A stretch of DNA of 64,000 bases from Hyphodiscus hymeniophilus. Its lineage: Eukaryota; Ascomycota; Leotiomycetes; Helotiales; Hyphodiscaceae. The stretch lies in the NCBI GenBank assembly GCA_016508695.1, contig VNKQ01000002.1:2604001-2668000 (forward strand), written 5' to 3'. This document shows positions 10,744 to 22,286 of this stretch, piece by piece (the stretch's first letter is position 1; the number at the start of each line of letters is the position of its first letter). A program made the translations under genes and the position numbers. The notes under the pieces are model-generated. The model saw only the letters and a list, made by a program, of their open reading frames with translations. It did not search any database and was not told the origin of the DNA.

Positions 10744-11577
10744 CTAACCTATATCCTGATCAATCCAAGCTGCGGAATCACAATTGTCGTCCGCTTGAAC
10801 CACAAAGGCACTACTGGAGTTCTGCGTAGTATACCCAAAACACTGCCCGGGGTGATCATCACCCGTAAACCCATTGCGCCAACAAACCGCATTGCAGACA
10901 CTACTGTTGTTTCCAGCTGCAATCTCCGTCGCATTTTGTATATTGTACGCTGCACACAATCCGATGCAGTCATCTAAACTCGTCGCAGGCTCATCCACCC
11001 AGTTGCGCGGAAAGCTCGAGTTGAAATATGATACGTCGCAGACCTTCCGCCACATCGTATCTTGTCCTATGTTTATAGAGAAAAGCGTATTGTTGGAGGA
11101 GGGGCAATCTCGGAGGAGTGTTGTAGAGGGGCCAGCTACTTGTGTAGTAGTCGGCAGAAGAGTGCTTATCATCGAGGCTGTAATTGGTCCCGTCGACGAA
11201 GATGTACTGCTCGGCGTACCATTTCTCGAGAATTGTGTTTTCGCAGCGGCTGGACTCGAAGAATTTGTTGTAGCACTAGTGGTACTTTTCCGTGATACAA
11301 GACTTCCTCCCACTCCACCTCCCACGGCAGCTGCAATGACAACTATTATAAGAACAGCTATAATCATCCAGAATTTCTTGATCTCAAGACCACATATCCG
11401 TTTTGGCTTCGGTACCTTCCATGAATCAGGTCGTGAAGGTTTGCACTCGTGCCCACCGTAGGGACCCGAGACGTATTCAGGAGCCGTTGAGGAGAGATCT
11501 GTTCGAGTGTAGAGTCCTTGTGTGAAGTATTCGCTGGGAACCACCTGTAGATCTGAATATTTGGAGTCTGAGGTCAT
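10744..11577 (-). CDS. Single-pass membrane protein with Cys-rich extracellular domain, unknown function
   Basis: Single-exon 277-aa protein, family name not recognised. Residues 1-69 are polar and probably cytosolic (YSDLQVV, basic KVPKPKRICGLEIKK just before the membrane). Residues ~70-95 form one transmembrane helix (WMIIAVLIIVVIAAAVGGGVGG). Then come a Ser/Thr-rich stalk (~100-155) and a C-terminal ~120-residue domain with about ten cysteines in spaced pairs (DDCIGLCAAYN, SVCNAVCWRNG, GQCFGY, DNCDSAAW) and several NxS/T sites. The layout suggests a surface sensor or anchored protein, and the Cys domain recalls PAN/apple-like folds, but I cannot name it. The ATG at 11577 is chosen because the upstream in-frame stretch to 11976 looks non-coding; an N-terminal extension is possible. 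Confidence 0.7.
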   Translation of the reverse strand: MTSDSKYSDLQVVPSEYFTQGLYTRTDLSSTAPEYVSGPYGGHECKPSRPDSWKVPKPKRICGLEIKKFWMIIAVLIIVVIAAAVGGGVGGSLVSRKSTTSATTNSSSPAAAKTQFSRNGTPSSTSSSTGPITASMISTLLPTTTQVAGPSTTLLRDCPSSNNTLFSINIGQDTMWRKVCDVSYFNSSFPRNWVDEPATSLDDCIGLCAAYNIQNATEIAAGNNSSVCNAVCWRNGFTGDDHPGQCFGYTTQNSSSAFVVQADDNCDSAAWIDQDIG

Positions 11578-12769
11578 GCTGCCGATTGTTGCCGAGGCTG
11601 ATTGGTGTAGCTTGGACGTGCTACCTTTCGCTGCAACTCCGTCTTTGAATAGAGAAGCATTAACGTCTTTGAAGAACACCGATTTTGATAAAAAGGTAAA
11701 CAGGGTCATAACGGAGGACAGGCATAGTTTCATAAAGCGAGGACAATCAGTTCTCTCAACCAAGGCCGTTGAGATATGACGGCAAAAACTTGATTGTACA
11801 GATTTGAATTGAAGAAAGAAGATCGAAAAGATGAGGGATAAGTCCAGAAGGACAGTCGAGCCTTTCTGCCGGAAACATAAAGCTTGCCAGGTTTTCATAT
11901 GGTTCTTTTCATGTACCTCAAGCGCTTGCTCAAGGGTTCCTTGAGCGCTACCCACAATTATTAGGAAAGGAGGCATCTTATTTGTGTAACCTTGCAGCAG
12001 TGATTGGTCTACAGCATCCTAATCGCTCTTGTGTTTGGGGCGATTCGGAATCAGAACCTGCAGGAGAGTGCTTTCTGAGTTCCTAGACGCGCGCCAATAT
12101 TTCGCACTAAGCCTCATGAACAATATCCCGTGAGGGTTGGCTTTCCAACAACTTGAGACTTGCAAGCCAGTCAAGGCAGTAACCCAACGAGGGGAAGATC
12201 AAGGCGAGCTTGCGAAAATAGGAGCTGTGAAGAGTGAAAACAAATAGCCATCGAGACACACCATCCTTAATGATCCCCAACCTTCAAACAAGGCAGTCGA
12301 GTCAATTTAGCGAACAACCTGCCAACTTGGGAGGCTGCTGATTTGCACGCTTACAATAAAATAAAGAACAGTCAAGTTAGATTCAAATACTGCTGAACTG
12401 ATCTTGCATTGCGAAAGGTTTGACAGTATATTGTGGAGGGATGGTTTCCAGACCCGAATGCTGTTGTGCTGGCACGGTTGATTACTGTACTGTACTAGCG
12501 TGCTGATTTGAGGCCTGTGAAGGCCTGTGCGCGTCGTATCACCACAGTTTGGTTCAGCTGTCTTCTGACAACAACAGATCGCAATCTCAAAGTCTTATTT
12601 TTGTGTTTAAATAGAAGCCGAATATGGCAGCCGGAGTCACTACATGTGCACACTGCAAGGCAGGGTCCCCAAATCGAGAGCAAAGAGCAGTGGCAGTGGT
12701 TGTATTCTGTGACTAAAACCTGTTAAGGTGTCTTACCAGCAACTATTTACGACGGAAGATCCAAGTGAA
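11578..12769. other. Intergenic; includes dubious upstream extension of the membrane-protein frame
   Basis: The minus-strand frame of the membrane protein stays open to an ATG at 11976, but that part (Lys/Phe-rich, no family feature) looks like leader. From ~12000 to 12769 I see no gene. Confidence 0.4.
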
Positions 12770-13941
12770 TCAAAAGTGGTACCCGATCTCCTCGCCATCG
12801 GCAACGATCCCCTTGTACAGACCTTCTAGGGCTGTAACGACATCCTCTGGCAGAGGTCCCTGTTCAATGTAATCTATGTTGGAAGTGAGCTGAGCGGCAC
12901 TGGAAGCGCCGATGATCACAGAGTCTCCGAACTCGGCTGATAGGATGCTGTGATACACCGTCCATCTGAGAGCCGCAGCATGGCCATTGATTCCATACTT
13001 GGAAGCGGTCGAGAGGGCTTGATCAGTAGCAGCCTCGATTCCAGGTTTGAGGTAAAAGCTGGAATACAAGCCACCGAGTCTGTGCTAGGAAAAGGTCAGT
13101 TGCAAGAGCGGAGAATAAAGCATTTCTGGGTAGATCACTTACAGACTGGTCAAATCTACCACCTGGCTGAATATTCTTGTAATTGCCGTTAAAAAAGCCT
13201 GCGGCTGCAGGACTAGAAGGTATGTTAGCACATATCGACGTCTTCTTTTATATCATAGCGATCAGGTCAAAAACTTACCTCCACGCATAGAAAGCAATTC
13301 CATGCTTACGCAAGATTGGGAACAGTTCCTTCTCCCCTCCTCTCACGATCGGATTGAATTGTCCCTGGTAGACAGACGGCTTTACGAATCCCTTGCTCTC
13401 GCTTATCTCCACAATTTGCTCTACTTCTGCTGCTGTGAAGTTCGAAAGCCCGAAACGCTTGAACTTGCCCTCGCGGTAGCCCTTGTCCATTGCTTCGACG
13501 GTCTCCTCGAAGGCAGTAGCTCGATCTGGCATATGCAAATACAATATATCAAGCTTTTTCACCTTTAGTGCGGCGAGAGATACATCGATCTCCTTCTCAA
13601 TGTTTTCCTTCGAATGGTCTCCGGCCTGGCCTGATTTGACTTTGGTATCGATCGTGAATCTCTTTCCGGCCTCAACAGCTCCAAGTCTTGGTTCGGACGA
13701 CCCACGCGCGTGGGGCGAGTAGTTCCGAGCAGTGTCGATATCACGATAACCGCGGTCGTACCATGTGTTGAGAAATGAGTTGACTTCATCTGGCGTGTTG
13801 AAGCGGGCAATCTTGTCAATGGTTGTGTCTCCGACCTTACTCATACGTTAGCATGTATATTCTTGATGCAAATAAGATGGCATCTCATCTACGTACATTT
13901 GCCGCCCCAAGAACAAGGTTTAGTGGTGACTTTGGGGTCAT
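12770..13941 (-). CDS. Aldo/keto reductase, AKR7 (aflatoxin aldehyde reductase) type
   Basis: NADPH-dependent reductase of aldehydes and ketones. Four exons: 13941-13897, 13835-13279, 13212-13143, 13084-12770 (328 aa), introns 61, 66 and 58 bp, all phases consistent. The start MTPKSPLNLVLGAAN is typical of the AKR7 group. The catalytic tetrad is visible: Asp in YRDIDTARNYS, the following Tyr, Lys in TIDTKVK, and His in LYLHMPDR. The cofactor-side segments FGLSNF, YQGQFNPIVRGGEKELFPIL, GIAFYAWSPAAAGFF and the late SVIIGASSAAQL are all present. Length is normal. No cluster partners are adjacent, so a detoxification or general carbonyl-reductase role is the safest inference. Confidence 0.93.
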
Positions 13942-14697
13942 CCTGACTGTGTTGGACAAGTGTTCTCTGAAATTGTGAAGATTGAAAAGACTTGTCTTCG
14001 CGCCTGAGAAGCAGAATATCACTTTGTAGCTGCCCCCAGCTTTATATATACATTCTAAAGAACTGTAACTTTATGATTACAAATGTTTCGGGTTGTACTA
14101 AATTGTCCACTACTGCATACCACCTTACATGAGCATACAGTCGCACTTCACCCTTACGCCATACATTAGGGCTGGGTTACTAACTACTACACGCATTCTG
14201 CAATATTTCAAGCGCTGCACAGTGCACGAGGCAAACAAGCGACAATCACAGATCTACAAATCCGTCCGCGCCGGGGCAGGCAAGGCGAATTAAATGCATT
14301 GCAGAAACGGTCAGAATAAAGCAAAGTCTGAGAGGAATCTGATTCGATAAGAGCAGCAAGCACCTTGGTCAGAAGGTAGTGCCGGTCAGAAAGGTTATTG
14401 GTCAGAAAGTAGCTTGAAGTTCGGCCTGGAGATTGATTACTATACCCACTTCCCTCAATTCTTCTGATCTACGTCCATACGAAAGTGAGGAACTGGGTAT
14501 CTGTAAAATCTTTTTTAGGTTCGAATGCCGGATAGGCACCAGCCAATCCATAGGTGTGTATATGTGTATGAGGCTGGGAGATTAAGGGTCTGCGAGGCTG
14601 ACGAGCCTCGCCTCGCTTTCAAAATCGGCTTTATGTTCTGCACCTCCATCGACCGAACATCGCAACTCGTCTTCATTCAAACCAACCAAACAATGCA
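13942..14697. other. Intergenic between divergent AKR and gpi15 genes
   Basis: 756 bp between two divergent starts; no gene or repeat recognised. A tRNA-like GGTTCGAATGCC near 14518 lacks the rest of a cloverleaf. Confidence 0.45.
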
Positions 14698-15381
14698 ATG
14701 CTAACAACGGCCACACATCTCCGCACGAGGCGACCCTCTCCCACAACAGTCGAATACACCGTCTCGACTTCCCCAACCCTCACCATTCCGCTCCGCCTCC
14801 TCCTACTAACGACCCTCCTCCTGCGCATCGTAATCAACCTCTCCGTGCTGCTCCTTCTCTACTCGAAATTCCTCCTCAGTCCACTCTCCACACCACTCGA
14901 ACCCTACGCCATCGTCCCGGATTTCTTCAGCAATGATTACATCTGGCACGTCATAACCCTGATAACGACCTCGCGCCTCGGGCAACTATTCTCAACCCTC
15001 GCCTCGAAAACACCCCTTATCATCCTCGGTCCTCTCTCACTCGCGACGCTCTACTGCTGCTTCCTGCGCCTCCACACCACGGAATCATTGCTAGTATTGA
15101 GGGGACTGGGAATTCAGACAAGTACGAGTTCGGAGACGTATTTGTCGACTGCTACGACACGGTTTATTCCCACGGAGAAAATACAAGATATACTTGTGAA
15201 CGAGGCATTCAGGGGGTTTGAGGTTAGGTATTATCTCGTGGTAGTGGTGGAGGGGGAAGAGGACGTTGTCGTTGTTTTCCCGAGATTGCTGCCGAGAAGG
15301 CACATCGTAGAGAGTGTTTGGAGGGGGGTCAGGGGTTGTCTGTTTGAGCCGAATGAGGGGATGGGGAAGGAGAAGGCGTAG
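14698..15381 (+). CDS. gpi15: PIG-H / Gpi15 subunit of GPI-GlcNAc transferase
   Basis: Subunit of the ER complex that transfers GlcNAc to phosphatidylinositol, the first step of GPI-anchor synthesis. Single exon, 227 aa. Two hydrophobic segments (about residues 28-60, LRLLLLTTLLLRIVINLSVLLLLY, and about 102-124, TPLIILGPLSLATLYCCFL) are followed by the PIG-H domain: ESLLVLRGLGIQT, a Ser/Thr stretch, RFIPTEKIQDILVNEAFRGF, YYLVVVVEG and VVFPRLLPRRHIVESVWRGVRGCLFE. Codon use is strongly C-ending in the first half. It begins 756 bp from the divergent reductase gene. Confidence 0.88.
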   Translation: MLTTATHLRTRRPSPTTVEYTVSTSPTLTIPLRLLLLTTLLLRIVINLSVLLLLYSKFLLSPLSTPLEPYAIVPDFFSNDYIWHVITLITTSRLGQLFSTLASKTPLIILGPLSLATLYCCFLRLHTTESLLVLRGLGIQTSTSSETYLSTATTRFIPTEKIQDILVNEAFRGFEVRYYLVVVVEGEEDVVVVFPRLLPRRHIVESVWRGVRGCLFEPNEGMGKEKA

Positions 15382-15831
15382 ATGGGTGCTGAGAGTGCTG
15401 AATCGACGAACTGGTGGGGACATCTCGAAGGCTTGAATGGATGGCGTGCATCTGATAGCTGCGGGTGGACACGCCTTCGGGGTTGAGGTGAATATCTACG
15501 TAGGAGGTGGAATGATCTCTGGCGTTACGGATTGGGAGGACAATACCCTACGAGGCGTTTTCGCACCAGGCTGTTTGATATGAACTGAAGACTTGTGTCC
15601 TGGTCCAAGTTCCCTCATATTTCTATCGTGATAACTAGTTGTGCACACATTTCAAATACGCACCGTCCGAAACGACTGCAACGTGGCTGTTCCGGCTTCT
15701 CAAGTACCACCAGATGCAGGGACTTATCAATCGGGTGATATCCCGGACCTCAATCACTTAATTGATCTGAGTTATTTCGGTATTCCGCGAGAGCAGTGAG
15801 GGTCCTCAATCACTGAAGTATACTCAGGTTT
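15382..15831. other. Intergenic between convergent gpi15 and pus3
   Basis: No gene seen; two convergent 3' UTRs are expected here. Confidence 0.45.
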
Positions 15832-17616
15832 CTATTTACCAAGAAATACAGTCTCCCGAGGAGGTTTGTTCTCCCTCCTAAACCCTTGTATCCTCATATC
15901 CGCGGCACTCTCAAAACCCTTCCTCACAGCATATTTCTCATTGATAGCATCTGGACTCTCCAGCAATGGCTTCTTCATGACCGGCACATAGACACCCTGT
16001 GACCGTGGCGTATCGCCGCCATCAAACACTTTCTGGCTCTTTCTTGCCTTCCCTTCACCAAGGATAAAATCTGCAGGCTTGTCTCCTTGGCTCACGACCA
16101 AGCTTAACAATGTTCCTGCGAGCATCTCGTCAATCTTCCTCTCTCGCCAGGTACTCCATAGGCTGTCCATTAACCCGCCAGCGCCAAACTTTGTGTCAGC
16201 ATTCCCAGGGCCATCCCCAGCATAAATCCACGGCATAACATCTTTCCGCCCAAGGTCATCTTCGTGTGGGAAGATGCAATCCCAGAGCACAAGCGGCGTA
16301 TCCTGAGCCATCTCATACCCTGGGCGCCTTGGGGTCTTCTCAATGTCTAGCAATTCGGTCACAATTGAAGGCTTTTCCAGTCCCTGTCCGACAAGGAACA
16401 GGATAGCCACCATATGCCTAACCTGATGCCACAAAAATGCTGATCCGTGGAGCGTAAAGGTATAAACCTTTGGGGTTTGATCTTCCGAGCCCACAGGCAG
16501 GAAGTCTGTCCCACTGACATACTTCAGCGCTGGGCTTTGATCGTCCACTTCCTCGATATTGGAGTAGAAGATCCGCCGCTCATAATTAGTGATTTGCTTC
16601 CCTCCATCCACTTTGCAGAAATTGCGGAAATCATGGAGCCCTTCGTACATCTTAGCAGCTTCCCTCATAGCTTCAATGTCCAGCCACCCATCCTTGGTCG
16701 TATTAGCATCGGCACCGTGTTCAAGTTTGTGCGGTATAGGAGAGAACGCTGGCTGTGTGAAAATGTATCGATATCTTCGTTCTCGACATGAGAATCGTGC
16801 TGAGAAATTGTCTGTGGGAAATGGGCACCAAGCCAAGATTCGGATGTCTGGTGGGAGGACCCTGTTAAGAAGAGTGGCATAGGGAATTTCGTCGGCTATA
16901 GGGTCAAATCGGGATTCGGCTTCAGATTCCGGACCGTCGAGATTGGAAGCGTCTGATTCTGGGCCTTCGGCTGGTCTTGCAGACTGTGATGACAGAGAGG
17001 ACGATGTCTCCATTTCCCCAGGCCGCAACGAAGTATTGAACCCATCTTCAAAGGTCTCCTCTATCTGCCCTTCTCCATCAGGCGGCCCATTGATCTCTTG
17101 TTCTTCAGTATCGACTTTCTTCCGAAGTGGCCTATTGCTTCGCAATCGAAGCCCAATGACCTGCCCAAATGCATTTACTCCCTTGTCTGTCCTCCCACAT
17201 TTGCTATATTCCGTGCCTTCCCAATTTATCTCGCCAGGCGGCAGGGTATGCGAATTGTCGGGAAATATCAACTTAACCTTATTGAGGGCTTTCCACAATA
17301 CCTCCTCGATAGTTGGCAATGGAGTTGGATTCCCAGAATGGTGTTCAAAGCCGTTGTAGTTCTTGCCCAGATATGCAAGTCTAAGGGCGATGAGCCGCGT
17401 GTTGTATTTCAACGGGTCGAAAGGTTTTTCAACGTGTGGCCTTTTGTAGGACTTTTTTGGCAGCAGAAGGCTGGTTGAAGCGTTAGTTATAGTTGGCTAT
17501 GACAATAACAGCCTAAATGACCTCCTGTTCTTTTCCTTCAGCTCTCTCTCCAGTTCCGTAACTCGCTCAATCAACTTTGCCTGGCTCCAGACACTATAGT
17601 CCGTCTTCTCAGCCAT
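15832..17616 (-). CDS. deg1: tRNA pseudouridine(38/39) synthase (Pus3/Deg1)
   Basis: Isomerises uridine to pseudouridine in the anticodon arm (positions 38/39) of tRNAs. Two exons: 17616-17522 and 17470-15832 (577 aa). Exon 1 (MAEKTDYSVWSQAKLIERVTELERELKEKN) gives a short N-terminal coiled-coil. The intron 17521-17471 has an unusual GTCATT donor but a good branch site (CTAAC) and CAG acceptor; a GTTATT donor 12 bases inward is in the same phase, so four residues are uncertain. The TruA-family motif YSKCGRTDKGVNAFGQVI carries the catalytic Asp near residue 127. Also present are the FSARFSCRERRYRYIF strand and the FLWHQVRHMVAILFLVG motif. A long acidic Ser-rich insertion follows the catalytic motif, as in fungal homologues. 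Confidence 0.92.
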
Positions 17617-17949
17617 CTCCAAAGTCGTAGACGCCGCGCGTGTCTGGTGTCTATTCGCGGCGCTTTCTTTAGATCTCCACTTTCTGCTCCTCGACATACA
17701 AGCGATTCGTCCGGCGGATGAAGCACAGAATACCTCACGCCTATATATGGGGAGACAGAGGGATTTCATGCCCCTCCCAGAGTCATGGTAGAGAATCTGA
17801 GTCACTTTGTTGACTTGTCTAGAATTTTACTGCCATGTGCTTGGCATTTTTCTTATCGGACGCGACTAAGCCTTATCGGTTTGGAGTCCTTCCAGACGTC
17901 ATGTGGAAGACACAAAACTCCTTGAAAGAAAGGTTAAAGATGGAAAACC
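17617..17949. other. Promoter region between divergent deg1 and Rho-like genes
   Basis: 333 bp between divergent starts; no gene or specific site recognised. Confidence 0.45.
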
Positions 17950-18740
17950 ATGGCTGATACTTCAGAAGTTACTATTTTGCTGTTGGGCGATGCCGAGGTG
18001 GGGAAATCGACTTTCTTGTCGTACGTTTAGCCCATTATCTCTTTCCGACTCCTGATCTAGACATCCCCTTCCTCGACTCTCCAATCGATCATTCACTCAA
18101 CTTACGACCATATAGGAGGATAAGTAAAGGCTCATCTCATCCATTCCATTCAGAGAAGGATGTCATTACGCTTTTGAAGGATAGTAGTCAGCCTTTCGTC
18201 TTTGATATCAAGTTTTATAACCGCCCCTATCGGTTTGTGTTTTACGACACTGCTAGTCCGGAGACTTGGACGTTACTACACCCTCATGTTGTAGTCCTCT
18301 GCTATGACATATCTTCCCGACTCAGTCTTATTAATATTCAACGCCACGTGAGTCTTATCAATTTCCCTAGCTCTCATATTCCTATTCTGTCCCTTTCGAC
18401 TTGTCCTCGACCCATTGTCCTCAAGTCTCTTCCCTTCTCCAGACTGACAACTGCTTAGTGGGCCAAAGAAGTTATCCGTGTCTACCCAGAGCGAGAAGAC
18501 CTGCCCGTCCTCTTGCTCGGACTGAAGAGAGACCTGAGATCAGAGACGGATCCTAATGGGATCATCTATCCGCAAGAGGCCTACCGCATTGCCCAGGAGC
18601 TACGCTGCGATAAGTACATGGAATGTTCAACGACCACGGGAGAGTTGGTCCACGAAGTCTTTGAGGACATCTGCAAGACAGCAGCGATGACCACCAGGGC
18701 GAAAGGAGGAAAGAGTGAGGGCGGTTGTATCGCGATGTGA
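17950..18740 (+). CDS. Atypical Rho-family small GTPase with CaaX end
   Basis: Three exons: 17950-18020, 18116-18347, 18459-18740 (194 aa; phases close). The P-loop is GDAEVGKS (residues 13-20). The order of Rho-type elements is kept: strand FVFDIKFYNRPYRFVFYDTASPE, VVVLCYDISSRLSLINI, WAKEVIRVYPEREDLPVLLLGLKRDLR, then YPQEAYRIAQEL, YMECSTTTGELVHEVFEDI, and a C-terminal CIAM box preceded by basic residues, expected to be prenylated. Key GTPase residues differ. DTAGQE is DTASPE at 68-73, so the Gly and the catalytic Gln are gone. The switch I PTVF is PFVF, and the G4 box is LKRD instead of T/NKxD. The Rho insert helix appears missing. It may be a GTP-locked or non-hydrolysing signalling protein at the plasma membrane; that is inference. 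Confidence 0.85.
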
Positions 18741-20136
18741 ATGGAGAGGGTGCTGGATATGTCTTCGGACCTCTCCTTCGTGGCGAAGATGACAATCGCA
18801 TCTCCGTGCCGTACCGGAAGTGGAATGGAAAGGATCCTCGAGAATAATCCCGGATGACGAGTGCTCACTCATCCCTCTCGCCAGTCTTCGATGAACTCTC
18901 GAGGCCTCCGCTCTTCCATGAGCCAAACTCTCGAGTCAGAGCAAGCATCGTGCGTAGACCCCACCATCAGATACCTCCAACAGGCGAGGCACCTTCGAAA
19001 GACGTACCGAGGACACTGTCATGATTCCAAGATTGCAAGAAATCGTTCCATGATTACCACCATTTATTACTCACGCTTCGTTCCCAAAGATGCGCCGAAA
19101 CTACGACCTCGATGGCACTTGAGTCGCCGATTCCAAGCGTGATCATGTCTGACGAGCTTTCATCGCCGCTAAGCCCTTGGACTCGAACCTTGAGTACATC
19201 ATGATCCAGAAATCCAACGGACCAAACAACACTGAACGAGCTGCGCGGCAATTATATAGGAGGACGTAAATAAAAGCAAACACATGAGTCGCATACAATA
19301 TTAACGCAATCAATCTTTTTTTTACGTCGCTGAGAACCGGATGTAGCGTGATTTTTCTCGTCCAAGGCGTGTAGATACGCTCATCGAACCCGCTTCTTTC
19401 CTTTCCTTTCCTTTCCTTTCCTTTCCTTTCCTTCCACATAAAGTCCAAAGATGGTCCCCCCTCACCCGTCACGAAACCAGATGATCCAATAACCCTAACC
19501 CTTGGAGCTCCAAAGGTGGGAGAGAAGATGCCTGCTTGTGAGCAGATAGAGAAGAGCTTCTGTAAATCATGGGCGTCAAGTATGAGGTTGTGTGCTATGC
19601 GTGCCGTCTGTGGACTGGTATGCATGAGCATGAGATGCCCTGATGAAGAACTTTGCTAGAGGAAGAATATTCAGGGTTATGGAATCGTTGGACTCATTGT
19701 TACATGTTCTTTGTCGCCCAATAACATAGAAATAAGTATTGATGGTTTATTGCCTTCCTAAAATGGTGCTGCTAAGCGGTTGACGGATCACTAATATTGT
19801 TTGAAGAATGATGATGTGATATGTTTTTATACATTGGCATTACTTTAAGGATATTCATGTACCTCTTAGGTAGTGTAAATTTTTTGAAGCCCCAACGCCA
19901 GGAAACACCGGCATCAAGATATCTTGATGCAATATGTACAAGCGTACAATCATATACTCATAACAACAATCATAACAAATGAAAAGGTTCCTTCAAACGC
20001 CAAGGCCGACAACGCCTTCCATGAACCGTGTATATCACAAACGAAAAGAAATTATGCAAACCACACTTCATTTACCATTCATATGCATTCATTCGAACAG
20101 AGAGGTGGAGGGAAGAAGTCTCTTTGAAGAGAACAA
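18741..20136. other. Intergenic between convergent Rho-like and zinc-finger genes
   Basis: About 1.4 kb; no gene. It contains a pentanucleotide microsatellite at 19394-19434. Open frames through the microsatellite (GKERKGKERK-type) are repeat artefacts. Confidence 0.5.
19394..19434. repeat. (CTTTC)n microsatellite
   Basis: About eight near-perfect copies of a pentanucleotide read as TTTCC/CTTTC, ending in CTTCC. Confidence 0.9.
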
Positions 20137-22286
20137 TCAAACATAAGAGAAATTTACAGCATCAACTAGACCAAATTGGTCATCATAGTTATTCTGAAGA
20201 GGAATATGATTAGGAAGAGAAGAAGAATCCAAGAACGCCAAAGGGTCGTTCTGGAAGTTTGAAGAGGTTGGGAAATTGTCAAAGCTGCTTTGACTAGAGG
20301 TGAAGTTCATTGACGACGAGCCAATGACTTGATGTGGGGAAGAGAGATCAGGCTGCATGTTTTGCATGTTGAAGAGCTCGCTGCTGATTGGTGAAGGGTA
20401 GATGTTGAATGAAGCGTCGGAGATGGCGAAAGGTGTGTCGAAGCTGCCGCTCGAAATAGTATTCATATTATTGGATGGGAAGTGCTCGTCGAAATCGAAG
20501 GGGTCATCGTCGTCAGATTCGTTGGCTTCTTGTTGTTGCGCTGATGTGAGTGGGTATTCGGTCGCCGGTTCCTCCACCTCCCTCATCCAAGACTTCAAGT
20601 CGGCCATCGTCGGCCAGTCTCCGCCTGCCTTTCCTCCTCGTTTCTGCGTATCCTCCATCTTGCTTGTCTTCGCTCGGCCCTTTGTGGCCTTCGGTCTGAA
20701 GTGTGCCCGTCGTAGATGTGCAGCAGCATTATAGTAAGCGCCGTATCTCTTCTTCTGTGTCGTGCATGCTTTGCATTTGTGCAACGGGACGACAGGCTTG
20801 ACATCAGGAGGGCTCTGCGAAGATTGAATGCAAATCCATTTCTTAACCATCAGCTTATGTTGTCGATCCTGATGACGACGAAGCTCATGCTCGCCTCGAA
20901 AGCCCTCTGCGTGATCATCACACTGCCTGCAATAAACTCGATCATGCTTTGGTCGTTGATAAGTGGGCTTGGAGATAGCAATTTTGTCTTGAGACCCGCC
21001 TTTCGAATCGAGTCGAGTCATCGATTGAGATGAGCTTTCTCGAGACATTGCGTGATCTTCGCTGCCACCTTTGGGCATGAGCGGTCGAGCCGCAGCTATT
21101 TGAGCCTGCAATCGCTGCTTGCTTCGAGACGAGGCGGTCGACGATGACGACGAGATGCTCTCGTTCGATTCTGACTTCTCCATCTTCTCACCAAAAATAG
21201 AACCAGAAGAGTGAAATTGAGCATCATTTGCTTCTACAGCAGAAAAAGAATGTGAAAATTGAGAATCATAACTTGCACCACCAGCTCCAGTAAGGAGTTG
21301 AGACTGCTCTTCGTTCGAAGAGCAGCGCCTATGACGAGAGGAGTGAGGAGTAAACTGATCATACAAAGTGTGATCGACAGCATTGATATCTGTGGAAAGA
21401 GAAGTGTTTGAATTGAACTTCATCATCTGAATACCTTCGAGCAGAGGCTCATTACAGAGACTGTTCTGTCGACTCATGTTGCTTGTGAGCGTAGTCGCAG
21501 TAGTGAGTGACTCGCTAGTCGGTGTCGTTGGTGTTGGGATATTATATGATTGTCGAGAGCCGGCCGAGAATCGATGGTTGGGGATCGTCATGGGAGAGAC
21601 CGGGAGCTGGAGGAGGGGAGTGCCAGTCAGTCCAGTACGTTGGAGGTAGTCGGCTACACTATCGCCCGGTAGACTGTCGAGTTCTGGAACTTGCTCCAGC
21701 TCGGGCTTCCGTTGTGACGATGACCGCTGCATAGGAGCAGGTTGATGCGAGAAGGTGTACGAGTTGAAAGGTTGGTCCAGGTTGGCCCACGCCTCGACGG
21801 AGTTTTCTCGTCTCGAGTCGGTCAGGAGGGGAGGAGGCATGTTACCGGTCTGCGTGAAGGGAAGATTGCCAGTTGCACGCGCCGAGGCTGATGCCCTCGA
21901 ATTTGTTCGTGCCATCGAATGTGCAGATTGTTGAGATAGGGCTCGTGTTCTCAAGGGGGCTTCTATCCGGTCCTGTTTATCATTAGAGCAGGTAAGGCAA
22001 TAGATCCAAACGGGAATCCTACAGAGGAACGGTGCCTCGCCATGGAGGTCCCGCTACTGGATATGCTTCGAGGAACATTGCTGTGACTTCTTCGTAGCGG
22101 TTGTTGATGTTGCTTGTGTATTGGTGACCGGTGGTTGAGCCCATTTGATGAAAGGGAGGCTATCCTGGCCTGGATCTCTGCTTGCTGGGCTAGGAGGAGC
22201 TCGAGTTCGCCGGACTGTTGTTGTTGTTGTTGTTGTTGTTGATGATGATCGAAGTTGATATGGGTGTCGATCCTTAGGTTTGACAT
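20137..22286 (-). CDS. Large C2H2-type zinc-finger protein, probable transcription regulator
   Basis: Two exons: 22286-22023 and 21972-20137 (699 aa), intron 22022-21973 (GTAGGA..CAG, 50 bp). The N-terminus has a polyglutamine run (~10 Gln) after HH, encoded by (TTG)n on the plus strand. Most of the protein is Ser/Gln/Asn-rich and disordered. Residues ~430-540 hold the folded part: one C-x2-C..H-x4-H finger (YCRQCDDHAEGF with ELRRHQDRQH), the segment KKWICIQ, and a second finger-like unit (CKACTTQKKRYGAYYNAAAH with LRRAHF). The paired architecture is shared by a family of fungal C2H2 regulators whose exact name I cannot assign. It probably acts in the nucleus. A ~2.5-kb gene-poor upstream region suggests a large promoter. 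Confidence 0.85.

Noticed and set aside
11578..11976. 133-codon N-terminal extension of the Cys-rich membrane protein starting at an ATG
   Set aside because: The composition is unlike the rest and the helix topology is complete without it; kept only as a possibility.
14500..14540. tRNA-like AGGTTCGAATGCC
   Set aside because: Only a T-loop-like string is present; no cloverleaf can be drawn around it.
8547..17616. Secondary-metabolite gene cluster involving the reductase, membrane protein and neighbours
   Set aside because: No polyketide synthase, peptide synthetase, terpene cyclase or cluster regulator is present; the neighbours are housekeeping genes.
19143..19631. 162-codon minus-strand open frame
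   Set aside because: Much of it is translation of the CTTTC microsatellite.
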